64,000 bases of DNA from Pegethrix bostrychoides GSE-TBD4-15B (GTDB taxonomy: Bacteria; Cyanobacteriota; Cyanobacteriia; Elainellales; Elainellaceae), in NCBI GenBank assembly GCA_019359155.1, contig JAHHHV010000085.1, forward strand, positions 1 through 64,000, given 5' to 3'. The notes beneath the pieces are model-generated. The model saw only the letters and a list, made by a program, of their open reading frames with translations. It did not search any database and had not been told where the DNA came from. This document shows, piece after piece, positions 35,553-44,459 of the stretch. How positions within the stretch are numbered: the stretch's first letter is position 1; every line of letters starts with the position of its first letter. Position numbers and translations under genes: made by a program.

Positions 35553-37046
35553 ATGGCGGCAGGGGGCAAAGCAGGGAGTGAAGCAGGGGGAGTGCTCAAT
35601 AAGCTGCGCCAACAGCAAACCGGGCTGTGGAAGCACCTCGTGCAAAAAATTGAGCAATGCTGGCCGCAGCAGGTCGAATCTGCCGACTACCGGGCTTGGC
35701 GGCATCAGTTTTTGTCAGAGCGGCTACGGCTCTGCTTTTGGATTGCTGTACCCTGTTTTATGACCTTTGTGCTGCGAGACAGCTACGAGCTGTTTCTGTA
35801 TCCCGAGCAGTTTAACCAAAAGATCGTAGAGGATTTCGGCAGTTCTAATCTGGTCAATCAGCTGCGCTATCTGACAATCGTTGGCAATGCGGTGGTAGGA
35901 CTGCTGCTCATCGCCTGTCTGCTGCTGCGCCGGACGCTTTGGGGTCAACGCCATCCGGGGCTGCTATTTCTCGGCTTCTCCTGGTCGATGACGGTGGTTC
36001 CGCAAATCATTGGCACATATTTTCAGATCCCGGATTCGGGTGGCGGCGGCTGGTTCTTGGTGTTTCTGGTGCAGGCAACGCTGATGCCTGTGCGCTGGCG
36101 GCTGCATTTGCTCTCGCAGCTCGGCACGATGGCCTATTTTATCGGCATTAATTCCCTGCTGGGTCTGACGGCAATTGAAGGCCAGTCAATCTATAGCAGC
36201 GGCATTTTTATTCTGCTGTTTTGGTTTTGCTTTATTTGCGATCTGGCGGTGTATCTCTATGAGCGGCTACAGCGCAACGAGTTTCAGTCTCGGCGGGAGC
36301 TGCGCTTGTTTCTGCATACGGTTTCGCATGACTTGAAAACGCCAGTCATGGGCACGGCGATTGTGCTGCAAAATCTGCTGAAGAAGACGGAGGACGAGCA
36401 AATTTCGGTGAATCGACAGGTACTAGAGCGCTTGTTGCAGGGCAGCGAACGCCAGTTAGACCTAATTCATTCGCTCTTGGAAGCCCATACTGCCGAAGTT
36501 CAGGAGCTAGTGCTGCACCGTCAGCCCACCGATCTGCGCCAGTTAGTCAGCACTGTTTTGGCGGACTTAGAGCCAGCCTTGCTCAAAAACCAAATTCAGC
36601 TCCATCACCAAATTGCCGCAGATCTGCCCAAAATTGACGTTGACCCTACCCAGCTCTGGCGCGTTTACAGCAACCTAATCACCAACGCTGTCAAGCATAA
36701 TCCGCACGGCATTGAAATCACGCTGCGCGCCGAGCTACTCGACAAACGCTGGCTCCCCAGACTGCCGAGACTCGCTCGCTCGCGCCAGTGGCTCTGCTGC
36801 TACGTCAGCGATAGCGGTGTGGGGATTCCGCCCGCCCAGCACAGTCGGCTGTTTGAACTCTATGCGCGGGGCAGCAGCGCGCGCTATATGCCCGGTCTCG
36901 GTTTGGGTCTCTATCTCTGTCGGCAAATTATCACGGCACATCAGGGCGAAATCGGGATTGCCGACTGCGAGACGGGCGCAACCTTCTGGTTTTTGCTGCC
37001 CTTGGCCGAGGGTTCTGCCCCCGCCGCAGCCCCAGCCGCAGAATAA
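35553..37046 (+). CDS. Membrane histidine kinase
   Basis: 497 residues. Five or six membrane helices lie between about 55 and 235 (for example FWIAVPCFMTFVL, LLLIACLLLRRTL, GIFILLFWFCFICDLAVYL), without a large periplasmic loop, suggesting a membrane or small-ligand signal. The dimerisation/phospho-acceptor box is VSHDLKTPVMGTA. ATPase motifs are N box NLITNAVKHNPHG, G1 DSGVGIP and G2 GLGLGLYLCRQII. It autophosphorylates and passes phosphate to a receiver, probably the divergent NarL-type regulator. An alanine/proline tail ends the protein. Confidence 0.94.
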   Translation: MAAGGKAGSEAGGVLNKLRQQQTGLWKHLVQKIEQCWPQQVESADYRAWRHQFLSERLRLCFWIAVPCFMTFVLRDSYELFLYPEQFNQKIVEDFGSSNLVNQLRYLTIVGNAVVGLLLIACLLLRRTLWGQRHPGLLFLGFSWSMTVVPQIIGTYFQIPDSGGGGWFLVFLVQATLMPVRWRLHLLSQLGTMAYFIGINSLLGLTAIEGQSIYSSGIFILLFWFCFICDLAVYLYERLQRNEFQSRRELRLFLHTVSHDLKTPVMGTAIVLQNLLKKTEDEQISVNRQVLERLLQGSERQLDLIHSLLEAHTAEVQELVLHRQPTDLRQLVSTVLADLEPALLKNQIQLHHQIAADLPKIDVDPTQLWRVYSNLITNAVKHNPHGIEITLRAELLDKRWLPRLPRLARSRQWLCCYVSDSGVGIPPAQHSRLFELYARGSSARYMPGLGLGLYLCRQIITAHQGEIGIADCETGATFWFLLPLAEGSAPAAAPAAE

Positions 37047-37094
37047 TTTCGCTGGAGCCGCTATTCTGGAGTTGGATCTTTTACCAGAACTACC

Positions 37095-38096
37095 ATGACT
37101 CGCGAGCTGATCCGGCAGAGCGACCTGATCAACCAACTTGTCCTCGACCGCAGCACGATGGAAGAGCTAGGGCGGGTGGATTTGCTCTGGAGCTATCCGC
37201 CGTCGCATCGGGTGCTGGGGTTTATCTGCAAGTCGGGCTTCTTGGGCAACCAAAAGTCGGCTTTTCAGCTCGGCCAGATTGGGGCAATCGGAGTCAGTGG
37301 CTTGCTGATGCAAGGCCAGCCCGAAAAAACTACCGTAGAGCGAGTGCGGCGGCTGGAGTCGCTGATTGACCACGAAATTTGGAGCGAGGACGGCAACCGA
37401 ATTGGCCGGATTGTAGACTGCCTGTTTCTGCTGCAAACGGGCGAAATTACCCAGTATCTGTTTGTCTCTAGCGGCTGGACGGGCGTGCTGGGCGAATTCT
37501 ATCAGCTGCCGCCCAGCCAGATTCTTGGCTTTGGCAAGCAGCGCGTTCGAGTGGCCGAAGCTGAATTTGAACTCTATCAGCCCAGCCTGTCGCAAAAGCT
37601 TTCCCAGAGCTTGAGCCAGCGGGCTGAAGTGACCGCCGAGCAGGCCAAAGTGCAGTTGCAGCAGGCCAAAGTCAAGGCACAGCAACTATCGCAACAGCTC
37701 ACTCAGAAGGCGCAGGTACTCAAAGCCCAGGTGAGCGAGACAACGCAGGTGTTGCTGGAGCAGGTTGAGTCTGGGTTTGAGACCATTTCTACGCAGGTTG
37801 AAGAAGCGTTTGAGTCGATTGAAGCTCCTGCTCGCCCAGACTTCCGCTCGCTGCATCAAGAGAATCTTGAGCCAACCTCGGATCAGTCTCCTGTCAGGAA
37901 TCTAGATTGCGAGCTGGAGGATATTTGGGGCGATGACTGGGAGGCTGATCAGGCCGTTGCCCCAAAACCTGTCGTGCTTCAGTCTGACTCGCCCGAACCG
38001 GTTGTGCCTCAGCCAGAAAGCCAGCGCTCAGCCCAACCCGACAATCTTGAAAACCTGGAAGATAAAAACCTGGAAGATGACGAGCCTTGGATTTAG
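37095..38096 (+). CDS. PRC-barrel domain protein with coiled coil and acidic tail
   Basis: 333 residues. Two PRC-barrel-like beta domains lie at about 15-85 and 90-165 (MEELGRVDLLWSYPPSHRVL; IDHEIWSEDGNRIGRIVDCL). A glutamine-rich coiled coil (about 170-250, AKVQLQQAKVKAQQLSQQL) and a disordered acidic C-terminus follow. Cyanobacterial PRC-barrel proteins are implicated in thylakoid biogenesis and photosystem quality control, and in chloroplast and archaeal division contexts; the role here is not established. It lies 48 bp after the kinase on the same strand. Confidence 0.85.
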   Translation: MTRELIRQSDLINQLVLDRSTMEELGRVDLLWSYPPSHRVLGFICKSGFLGNQKSAFQLGQIGAIGVSGLLMQGQPEKTTVERVRRLESLIDHEIWSEDGNRIGRIVDCLFLLQTGEITQYLFVSSGWTGVLGEFYQLPPSQILGFGKQRVRVAEAEFELYQPSLSQKLSQSLSQRAEVTAEQAKVQLQQAKVKAQQLSQQLTQKAQVLKAQVSETTQVLLEQVESGFETISTQVEEAFESIEAPARPDFRSLHQENLEPTSDQSPVRNLDCELEDIWGDDWEADQAVAPKPVVLQSDSPEPVVPQPESQRSAQPDNLENLEDKNLEDDEPWI

Positions 38097-38103
38097 CGCC
38101 TGT

Positions 38104-39045
38104 TTAGCAGCGTTTTTCTAGCGCCTGCATCACCAGCTTAGGAATCTTAGAAGGCCGATCGGCAACCGGAACCTTAGCTCGCTTGAAGGCCGCCAACTTG
38201 CTCTCAACCGAGCCAATCTCCGTGCCTATCCTGGCGATCCGCGAAGAAATAATCGCCCCCGCATGACCAATCTGCTGACCTTTGGGGGCAGTTATGCCAG
38301 CCACATAGGCCACGACTGGCTTTTCAATCGCTTCGGCAATATAGCGCGCCGCAGTTTCTTCGCTTTCGCCGCCGATTTCACCCACCAGCACAATCGCCTC
38401 GGTTTGCTCGTCTTCTTCTAGAATTTGCAGCCACTGCTGAAACGAAGATCCGACAATCGCATCGCCGCCAATCCCCACCGCAATGGACTGGCCTAGACCG
38501 GCTCGAGTTAGCTCCAGCGCTACTTCCGAGGTCAGGGTACCGCTGCGGCTAATGATGCCCACTGATCCAGGCTGATAGCAGTAGGGCGGATGCGTGCCCA
38601 GCAGAATTTTGTCCGGGATGATAATGCCAGGACTGCTAGGCCCCACCACAAACGTCTCGGTGGACTCTGCCTCGCGCAGCAGCCTGACCATATCGAGCGG
38701 CGGAATGCCTTCTGTAACCAGCACGAGCTGTCGAATTCCAGCCGCCATCGCCTCTAGCGCCGCATCCAGCATGGTATAGGGCGCGACGAACAGCACAGCC
38801 ACATCTACAGCGCCGACCTGCTCAATCGCTTGCTCAACCAAATCAAACACCGGAATTCCAGCAGCTTCCGTGCCGCCAAAGGCCGGACTCACGCCTGCCA
38901 CAATTGACGTACCGTAGCGCTGCATCAACGGCACATAGAGTGCGCCTAGCGGTTCAGCAATCCCCTGAACCAGTACTCGGCTGCCAGCAAAATCCATCGC
39001 TGGCAGCGGCTGACCTAATCCCCTTACTTCCCTGATTTCGCTCAT
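38104..39045 (-). CDS. sucD: Succinyl-CoA synthetase alpha subunit-like (ADP-forming)
   Basis: 313 residues, family length about 290-315. CoA-binding fold at the N-terminus (GSRVLVQGIAEPLGALY). The ligase core holds VGPSSPGIIIPDK, GIISRSGTLTSE and the phospho-acceptor histidine in KGQQIGHAGAI. With SucC it interconverts succinyl-CoA and succinate plus ATP in the TCA cycle. It overlaps the upstream sucC stop by 4 bp (ATGA), typical of translational coupling. The N-terminus is slightly divergent from the classic SucD, but all catalytic features are present. Confidence 0.9.
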   Translation of the reverse strand: MSEIREVRGLGQPLPAMDFAGSRVLVQGIAEPLGALYVPLMQRYGTSIVAGVSPAFGGTEAAGIPVFDLVEQAIEQVGAVDVAVLFVAPYTMLDAALEAMAAGIRQLVLVTEGIPPLDMVRLLREAESTETFVVGPSSPGIIIPDKILLGTHPPYCYQPGSVGIISRSGTLTSEVALELTRAGLGQSIAVGIGGDAIVGSSFQQWLQILEEDEQTEAIVLVGEIGGESEETAARYIAEAIEKPVVAYVAGITAPKGQQIGHAGAIISSRIARIGTEIGSVESKLAAFKRAKVPVADRPSKIPKLVMQALEKRC

Positions 39046-40259
39046 GCAGAGGCCAAGATCAGCGGTGAATTACCCGTCTGGGCTGGCTGACTGGCTCCAT
39101 GGGGAGGACTGACGCTCTGAGTAGCTGGCGCTGCTGAACGTTTGACAGCTTCTAGGACTGCTTCATCGATTGACTCAAACACCGGCACATCCATTGCGGC
39201 CAACAGCCCCCGCGCCGAGTGAAACTGGTCGCCTGCCAAGCGCACCACGAACGGCACTTGCTGACCGGACTGCCACTTCAAGAAGCCCGCGATGGCTTCA
39301 GCCACCTGCAAGCAGGAAGCTACGCCACCCAAAATATTTACCAAAACTACCTTGACGCTTTTTTCCTGCGTAATCAGGTCAAACGCTTGCTTCAGCCGAT
39401 CTTGCAGGACGCTGGGCGGGCAGCAGTGGCGATAGTCGCCGCCCAAATCCACAAAATTTGCGGCTTTGCCTTTGCTCTTTTGCAGCAAGTCCAGCGTCGC
39501 CATCGTCAAACCTGCCCCGTTGCAGAGTACGCCGATATTGCCCTCGCGCTCGACTAGGTTGATGCTGCAAGTCAGCGCGTGGGGAACAGCTTGGTCGGGA
39601 ATGGTGGCAACTAGCGAAGCCAGCTCTGGCTGCCGACCAATGGCCGCATCGTTGACGACAATTTTGCCATCAAGCGCCATGAGCTCTTGGTTTGAGCTAA
39701 CCGCCAGCGGGTTAATTTCTACCAGATCCAGATCGCGTTCCGTAAATAAGCGATACATCTTTTCAACGATATCGGTGACAGCCGAGAGCAGCTTGCCCTC
39801 TAGCCCCATTTTGAGTGCTAGCCGCCGCGCGTAATACGGCGAGAATTCTTGGGTTACGACCACCTGCGAAATCTTGCTGAGCTTCGCCTCAACTTCAACA
39901 CCGCCGAACTGAGAGCCGAGCAGTACCGGGCGACGAGTGGCGCTATCTAAAGCAACAGCTATGTAAAACTCGCGCTCTGCGTTGTACTTGGCCTCTGCTA
40001 GCAGCACTTTGGGATATTTGCCCATAATCGGCAGGTGAAAAATTGCCTGAGCTGCCGCAATCGCGTCGATCGTGTTTTCCACAAATCGAATGCCGCCCAT
40101 CTTGCCGCGAGCGCTAGTGTAAACCTGCGACTTCAAAACGACGGGGAACGGAATAGTCAGCCCTTTCAACTCGGTGGGGCGGTCGATGCGCTGTGAGGGC
40201 AACACGGGGATACCCTGTTGACGGAACAGCTCTTTGGCCTGATATTCTAACAAATCCAT
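39042..40259 (-). CDS. sucC: Succinyl-CoA synthetase beta subunit-like (ADP-forming)
   Basis: 405 residues from ATG 40259 (MDLLEYQAKELFRQQGIPVL); the open frame extends 47 codons upstream without conservation. ATP-grasp domain with FPVVLKSQVYTSARGKMGGI, the magnesium-site region LVEINPLAV, and the ligase domain with CNGAGLTMATLDLL and VNILGGVASC. The last 25 residues are a non-conserved proline/glutamine tail. It forms the alpha2beta2 or alpha-beta enzyme with SucD. Translationally coupled to sucD. Confidence 0.9.
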   Translation of the reverse strand: MDLLEYQAKELFRQQGIPVLPSQRIDRPTELKGLTIPFPVVLKSQVYTSARGKMGGIRFVENTIDAIAAAQAIFHLPIMGKYPKVLLAEAKYNAEREFYIAVALDSATRRPVLLGSQFGGVEVEAKLSKISQVVVTQEFSPYYARRLALKMGLEGKLLSAVTDIVEKMYRLFTERDLDLVEINPLAVSSNQELMALDGKIVVNDAAIGRQPELASLVATIPDQAVPHALTCSINLVEREGNIGVLCNGAGLTMATLDLLQKSKGKAANFVDLGGDYRHCCPPSVLQDRLKQAFDLITQEKSVKVVLVNILGGVASCLQVAEAIAGFLKWQSGQQVPFVVRLAGDQFHSARGLLAAMDVPVFESIDEAVLEAVKRSAAPATQSVSPPHGASQPAQTGNSPLILASA

Positions 40260-41067
40260 AGGTTTAGTCCCAAAACTGATGCTAACGAGACAGGAACTCA
40301 GAAAGCTACCAGCGTAAATAACTCTGGTTAAGAGAAAGTTAATATAGCTCTCTTGAGGATACCCGCTGATTGAAATTCCTGAATGCAACATTTGCTGCAT
40401 TTTTGAAGAATAATGCTGACTTTTCTGACGGTTTATCTAGCCATAGCGCTTGAGAAGGGGTTGACTTGTAGCAGCCTGACAGCTCGTTGCTCCCGCTCAG
40501 GCGCTCTAGTCTTAGGCCATAGTCTCCATAGTCTCGATCACCAACAGGTTTCAACTGGAGGCAGACTCATCAAACATACAGAGTAGCAGTAAGCTCAAGC
40601 CTCATTCCCCATCTCTGGGTAGAACATTCGGCAAGCTACTTGTGCCAGAGTTGATGCCTCAAATCTTAATCATCTACAGAGCACTAAATCTCTGTCTCAC
40701 AGACTACTCTCAGGCGAGATCTAACGCTTGAAATCTAACTTTCAGCAAGCTCTAAGCAGGCTCTAAGGCAGGTAACCTACTCTTGCTGCCTTGAACCGCA
40801 GCCACCAAAACACCACACTACAACTCACGTGACAAATCAGGTGACCGTGAAGCTCGAACGCTACATTCGAGAGCTGCACTTCTAAACCAGCAGCTAGATG
40901 TCAGACTATCATCGCCCACAGGTCGAGTCAACCGAACTGATTCAGGAAATTCAACAATAAACTTTACTTAAGAGCTTGAGTGAACTGAATCGTTCTCTGA
41001 GAACTGATTAAATTGGGGATAGCGTGAGTTGCAGTCACAGTTCAGCATTTAGCTCAGGAGAAAGGCA
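40260..41067. other. 808-bp intergenic region between sucC and ald
   Basis: No believable gene on either strand. It must carry the divergent promoters of sucCD and ald. There are local imperfect repeats (gactatg at 40520 region; agctctaagcaggctctaag near 40750) and a 13-bp palindrome at 40992-41004. No tRNA or known riboswitch is recognised. Confidence 0.6.
40992..41004. promoter_or_regulatory. Palindrome GTTCTC-T-GAGAAC upstream of ald
   Basis: Two perfect 6-bp half-sites with a single central base, ending 63 bp before the ald start codon. It has the form of a dimeric repressor or activator site. No regulator can be named from the sequence. Confidence 0.4.
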
Positions 41068-42153
41068 ATGGAAATTGGTGTGCCCAAAGAGACTAAAGAC
41101 CAGGAGTTTCGGGTTGGCCTCAGCCCCAGCAGCGTCAGGAGCTTGAGCGATTACGGGCATACGGTGTTCGTCGAAGCCGGGGCAGGGCTTGGCTCAGGCT
41201 GCACGGACGCAGAATACAGTCAGGCGGGAGCCAAAATCACCTCGGCAGTGGCAGCCTGGGAACGCGCTTTGGTGGTGAAGGTGAAAGAACCCCTGCCCAA
41301 TGAATATCCGCTGATCCAGTCTGACCAAATCCTCTTTACCTATCTGCATCTAGCGGCCAACCGAGCGCTGACTGAGCGGCTGATTGAGTCGGGCGTGACG
41401 GCCATCGCCTATGAAACTGTAGAGCTGCCCAACCGCAGCCTGCCCTTGCTCACGCCGATGAGCATTATCGCTGGACGGCTTTCGGTGCAGTTTGGGGCGA
41501 GGTATTTGGAGCGGCAGCAGGGCGGACGGGGCGTTTTGCTGGGCGGCGTACCGGGAGTGCGTCCCGGCAAGGTCGTGATTTTGGGCGGCGGCGTGGTGGG
41601 CACAGAAGCGGCAAAAATGGCAATTGGGCTGGGCGCTCAGGTGCAGATTATTGATCTGAACCTGGAGCGACTGGCGTTCCTGGAGACGCTGTTTGGTTCG
41701 CGGGTGGAGCTGCTCTACAGCAACAGCTCGCAGATTGAAGCCTCTGTGCCGGAGGCAGATTTGCTGATTGGCGCAGTGCTGGTGCCGGGACGACGTGCGC
41801 CAATTCTAGTCTCAAAAGCGCTGGTGGCAAAGATGCGGCCTGGTTCGGTAATTGTTGACGTGGCAGTTGACCAAGGCGGCTGCATTGAGACGCTGCGCCC
41901 CACCTCGCACAGCAGCCCCACCTACGTTGAATCAGGCGTGGTGCATTACGGTGTGCCCAATATGCCGGGTTCTGTACCTTGGACAGCGACTCAGGCGCTC
42001 AACAATAGCACCTTTCCTTACGTGCTGAAGCTGGCCAATCAAGGGCTGGCGGCATTGGAAACCGATTTGGCGCTGGCGCAGGGGCTAAACGTGCAGCAGC
42101 ATCAATTGGTGCATCCGGCAGTCCGCGAGGTGTTTGCCGATTTAGCCAAGTAA
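41068..42153 (+). CDS. ald: Alanine dehydrogenase
   Basis: 361 residues, the usual length (360-375). The N-terminus MEIGVPKETKDQEFRVGLSP is the family signature. The catalytic lysine lies in VVKVKEPLP and histidine in FTYLHLAANRALTE. The NAD-binding loop is VVILGGGVVGTEAA. The motif VDVAVDQGGCIETLRPTSH is also present. It catalyses reversible NAD-dependent deamination of L-alanine to pyruvate. A good Shine-Dalgarno (aggagaaaggca) precedes the ATG. In cyanobacteria it helps amino-acid nitrogen assimilation and release. Followed by a weak AT-rich hairpin terminator. Confidence 0.96.
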   Translation: MEIGVPKETKDQEFRVGLSPSSVRSLSDYGHTVFVEAGAGLGSGCTDAEYSQAGAKITSAVAAWERALVVKVKEPLPNEYPLIQSDQILFTYLHLAANRALTERLIESGVTAIAYETVELPNRSLPLLTPMSIIAGRLSVQFGARYLERQQGGRGVLLGGVPGVRPGKVVILGGGVVGTEAAKMAIGLGAQVQIIDLNLERLAFLETLFGSRVELLYSNSSQIEASVPEADLLIGAVLVPGRRAPILVSKALVAKMRPGSVIVDVAVDQGGCIETLRPTSHSSPTYVESGVVHYGVPNMPGSVPWTATQALNNSTFPYVLKLANQGLAALETDLALAQGLNVQQHQLVHPAVREVFADLAK

Positions 42154-42178
42154 TCTTCATGCATTATTAAAAATTAAA

Positions 42179-42200
42179 AAATGTATCTTTGACTACATTT
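42179..42200 (+). terminator. Weak AT-rich hairpin after ald
   Basis: aaatgta (42179-42185) pairs with tacattt (42194-42200) around an 8-nt loop; the right side is T-rich. A weak intrinsic terminator. Confidence 0.4.
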
Positions 42201-42269
42201 CTTCTAGACTGGACGAAAATAGAACCAACAGAAGTAATCGCTGTTCTATTCAACCCTAGGAGACGACCC

Positions 42270-42452
42270 ATGAAAGTTGATACCGTTCCAGTTCCCCGCA
42301 ATCCGCAGGAGCTTGACCGCGCCATTCGTCGCTATCGATCGAGCAACTGGCGCGGACGCGAGCTGTTTTGCCACTGGCAGGCGATTCGGCTAGCGGCGCT
42401 GGCGCAAGCAGATCTGAGCGAGGATCAAATTCCGGGCGGAGACAGCTATTAG
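42270..42452 (+). CDS. Small hypothetical protein (60 aa)
   Basis: ATG at 42270 is supported by a clear aggag ten bases upstream. The protein is basic at the centre (RAIRRYRSSNWRGRELFCHW) with a short C-terminal SEDQIPGG tail. The single helix-rich domain is not recognised; similar short basic proteins occur in cyanobacteria. Its stop codon lies inside the left arm of an 18-bp perfect hairpin, which may end its transcript or protect it. It sits between ald and vipp1, same strand, so read-through from ald is possible. Confidence 0.7.
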   Translation: MKVDTVPVPRNPQELDRAIRRYRSSNWRGRELFCHWQAIRLAALAQADLSEDQIPGGDSY

Positions 42453-42484
42453 ATAGCTGCTATCTAGCAGCTATCTAATAGCTG
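42443..42484 (+). terminator. 18-bp perfect hairpin spanning the stop codon of the 60-aa gene
   Basis: cagctattagatagctgc (42443-42460) and its exact reverse complement (42467-42484) flank a 6-nt loop tatcta. The TAG stop lies within the left arm. No T tract follows, so it is either a Rho-type or mRNA-stabilising structure or a regulator site. Confidence 0.6.
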
Positions 42485-42611
42485 AGCGTTCCCTCAATCG
42501 CGGTAGCTGTGCAGGCTGCTGCGATTTTGGTTAGTCAGCCGCAGCTCAACTCGGCAGGTGCGATACGATAGATGCGGGAATGCGACTTGACGTGAGACGA
42601 GCGGTGAAGCT

Positions 42612-43367
42612 ATGGGACTTTTAGATCGATTGAGTCGTTTGATTCGAGCCACGCTGAATGACCTGATTGGGCAGGCTGAAGATCCAGAGAAGATTCTGGA
42701 GCAGACCGTGATCGAGATGCAGGACGACCTGATTCGGCTGCGGCAGGCTGTGGCTCAAGCGATTGCCACTCAAAAGCGCACCGAGCGACAGTGTGCACAG
42801 TCCCAAACCAGTGCCGAAGACTGGTATCGTCGCGCTCAGCTGGCGCTGCAAAAAGGCGATGAGTCGCTGGCGCGGGAAGCCCTCAGCCGTCGGCAGGCGC
42901 TGCAAGAGACGGCTACAGCCCTGCAAACCCAGATTGATCAGCAGCGGGTGATCGTGGAGAAGCTAAAGCAAAACATGCGGCTGCTAGAAGGCAAAATCTC
43001 CGATGCCAAGACCAAAAAAGATATGTATATTGCCAGAGCGCGTTCTGCCAAAGCCTCGCAGCGGCTGAACGAAATGCTGGGCAACGTCGGCACTCAGGAC
43101 GCGATGGCGGCTTTTGAGCGGATGGAAGAAAAAGTGTTGCAGCTCGAATCTCAGGCCGAGGCGGTGGCTGAGCTAAACGCAGGCGACAGCATCGAAAAGC
43201 AGTTCAAGTCTTTGGAAAGCAGCAGCGTAGATGCAGAGCTAGCCGCCCTGAAAGCCCAGATCGCTGCGCCCATGCTGGACAGCCCGCCTGCCAGCCCGCC
43301 TGCCAGTCTACCCAACTCGACTGACGCTGAAATTGAGCAGCTGCGCTCACGCTTAGAAGAGGCTTGA
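42612..43367 (+). CDS. vipp1: Vipp1/IM30 (PspA-family ESCRT-III-like membrane protein)
   Basis: 251 residues. The amphipathic helix at the N-terminus (MGLLDRLSRLIRATLNDLIG) and the EDPEKILEQTVIEMQDDLI segment are the PspA/Vipp1 signature, followed by long coiled-coil helices. A C-terminal linker rich in P and S and a last short helix (DAEIEQLRSRLEEA) match the extra Vipp1 tail that PspA lacks. It oligomerises into rings and rods on thylakoid membranes and is needed for their maintenance. The linker carries a short proline/alanine/serine repeat from a local DNA repeat. Convergent with holA. Confidence 0.93.
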   Translation: MGLLDRLSRLIRATLNDLIGQAEDPEKILEQTVIEMQDDLIRLRQAVAQAIATQKRTERQCAQSQTSAEDWYRRAQLALQKGDESLAREALSRRQALQETATALQTQIDQQRVIVEKLKQNMRLLEGKISDAKTKKDMYIARARSAKASQRLNEMLGNVGTQDAMAAFERMEEKVLQLESQAEAVAELNAGDSIEKQFKSLESSSVDAELAALKAQIAAPMLDSPPASPPASLPNSTDAEIEQLRSRLEEA

Positions 43368-43379
43368 TCTAGCAAAGGC

Positions 43380-44360
43380 TCAATCTCTGCGATAGAGCAG
43401 CGACAGCTCGATCGCCTTCATTTGCAGCGCCTCCAGCGGCTCAGCCCCCATTTTTAAGCTAAACTCCAGCTCTAGCAAAATCGGCAGCGTTTGCAGAAAG
43501 GCGTGGGTGGAAATTCCCTTCACCTCCTGACGCAAAAAGTAGAGCTGCTTCGGGTTGTTCACCTCGGCCAGTCGCGCTACCTCGCGGTCGTCGCGATCGC
43601 CAGCTTCTACCGTTAGCTTCACCCAGAGCCGCGTCCGAAAATAGCCCACCAGCGTTGCCACAATCCGCAATGGCGCTTCGTTGCGGTTGAGTAACTCACC
43701 AATCAGCGAGAGAGCACTGGCCGTGTCGCCTTCCCGAATCGCCGCCGCGAGCTGATAGCTGCTCTGAGCCGAGTTGGTCACTAGGCTGGCAATCGCCGCT
43801 TCGTCTAGGGTGCTTGTTCCGGCATAGAGCCGCAGCTTTTCGAGTTCGCTGTAGAGCTGGCGCGACTGACTCCCCACCGAGTTAACCAACGCCTGCACCG
43901 CTCCAGCAGTCAGCTTTACGCCCGTCTCTTGGGCTGCCTTTCGCACCTGTTGAGCGATCAAATCGGTGTTCCAAGCCGGAATCAGGCTAAATTCGCAGAT
44001 CTCCGCATGTTTTTGTAAGAGCTTGGTGGACTTGATCCGACCGTCCGGCTTGTTTGTCGTCGAAAATAGCAGCACGGTTTCTGGTGGCAGCTTCGGGAGC
44101 GTTCGCTCTAGTTCGGCCAGCAGATCCTCAGCACAGCGCTGAAAAACGGTCGTTTCGGCTAGCCAAATAAACCGACTGCCGCTGCCAAACGGAGCCGTCA
44201 TCGCCAAGTTCAGCGCCTGAACCACCGCATTGGGCTGGTCAGCAGCCAGCTTGCTGTAGTTAAAATCCGCCCAGTTCGGGTCGAGGCTCTGCTGGCGCAG
44301 GCGGGCGGCGGCTCCGTTTAAGGCAAACTCGTCATCGCCCCAGTAGAGATAGATTGACAT
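43380..44360 (-). CDS. holA: DNA polymerase III delta subunit
   Basis: 326 residues, normal for HolA (about 330). N-terminal AAA-like region IYLYWGDDEFALNGAAARL. The middle has FIWLAETTVFQ and LLFSTTNKPDGRIKSTKLL, and the C-terminal helical collar SQSRQLYSELEKLRLYAG then SLIGELLNRNEAPLRIVATL. Clamp-loader subunit that opens the beta clamp. It has no Walker A GKS, as expected for delta. Convergent with vipp1 and divergent from the 2H phosphoesterase-like gene. Confidence 0.95.
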   Translation of the reverse strand: MSIYLYWGDDEFALNGAAARLRQQSLDPNWADFNYSKLAADQPNAVVQALNLAMTAPFGSGSRFIWLAETTVFQRCAEDLLAELERTLPKLPPETVLLFSTTNKPDGRIKSTKLLQKHAEICEFSLIPAWNTDLIAQQVRKAAQETGVKLTAGAVQALVNSVGSQSRQLYSELEKLRLYAGTSTLDEAAIASLVTNSAQSSYQLAAAIREGDTASALSLIGELLNRNEAPLRIVATLVGYFRTRLWVKLTVEAGDRDDREVARLAEVNNPKQLYFLRQEVKGISTHAFLQTLPILLELEFSLKMGAEPLEALQMKAIELSLLYRRD

Positions 44361-44459
44361 AGGATTTGGGCATCGCTGGCTGATTTTAGGTTCCCCGTCG
44401 CGCTTGGGGCAAATTGCCGCTAAATTAAGGGAGGTGGCTCAACGCAGAGGCAAATTAGG

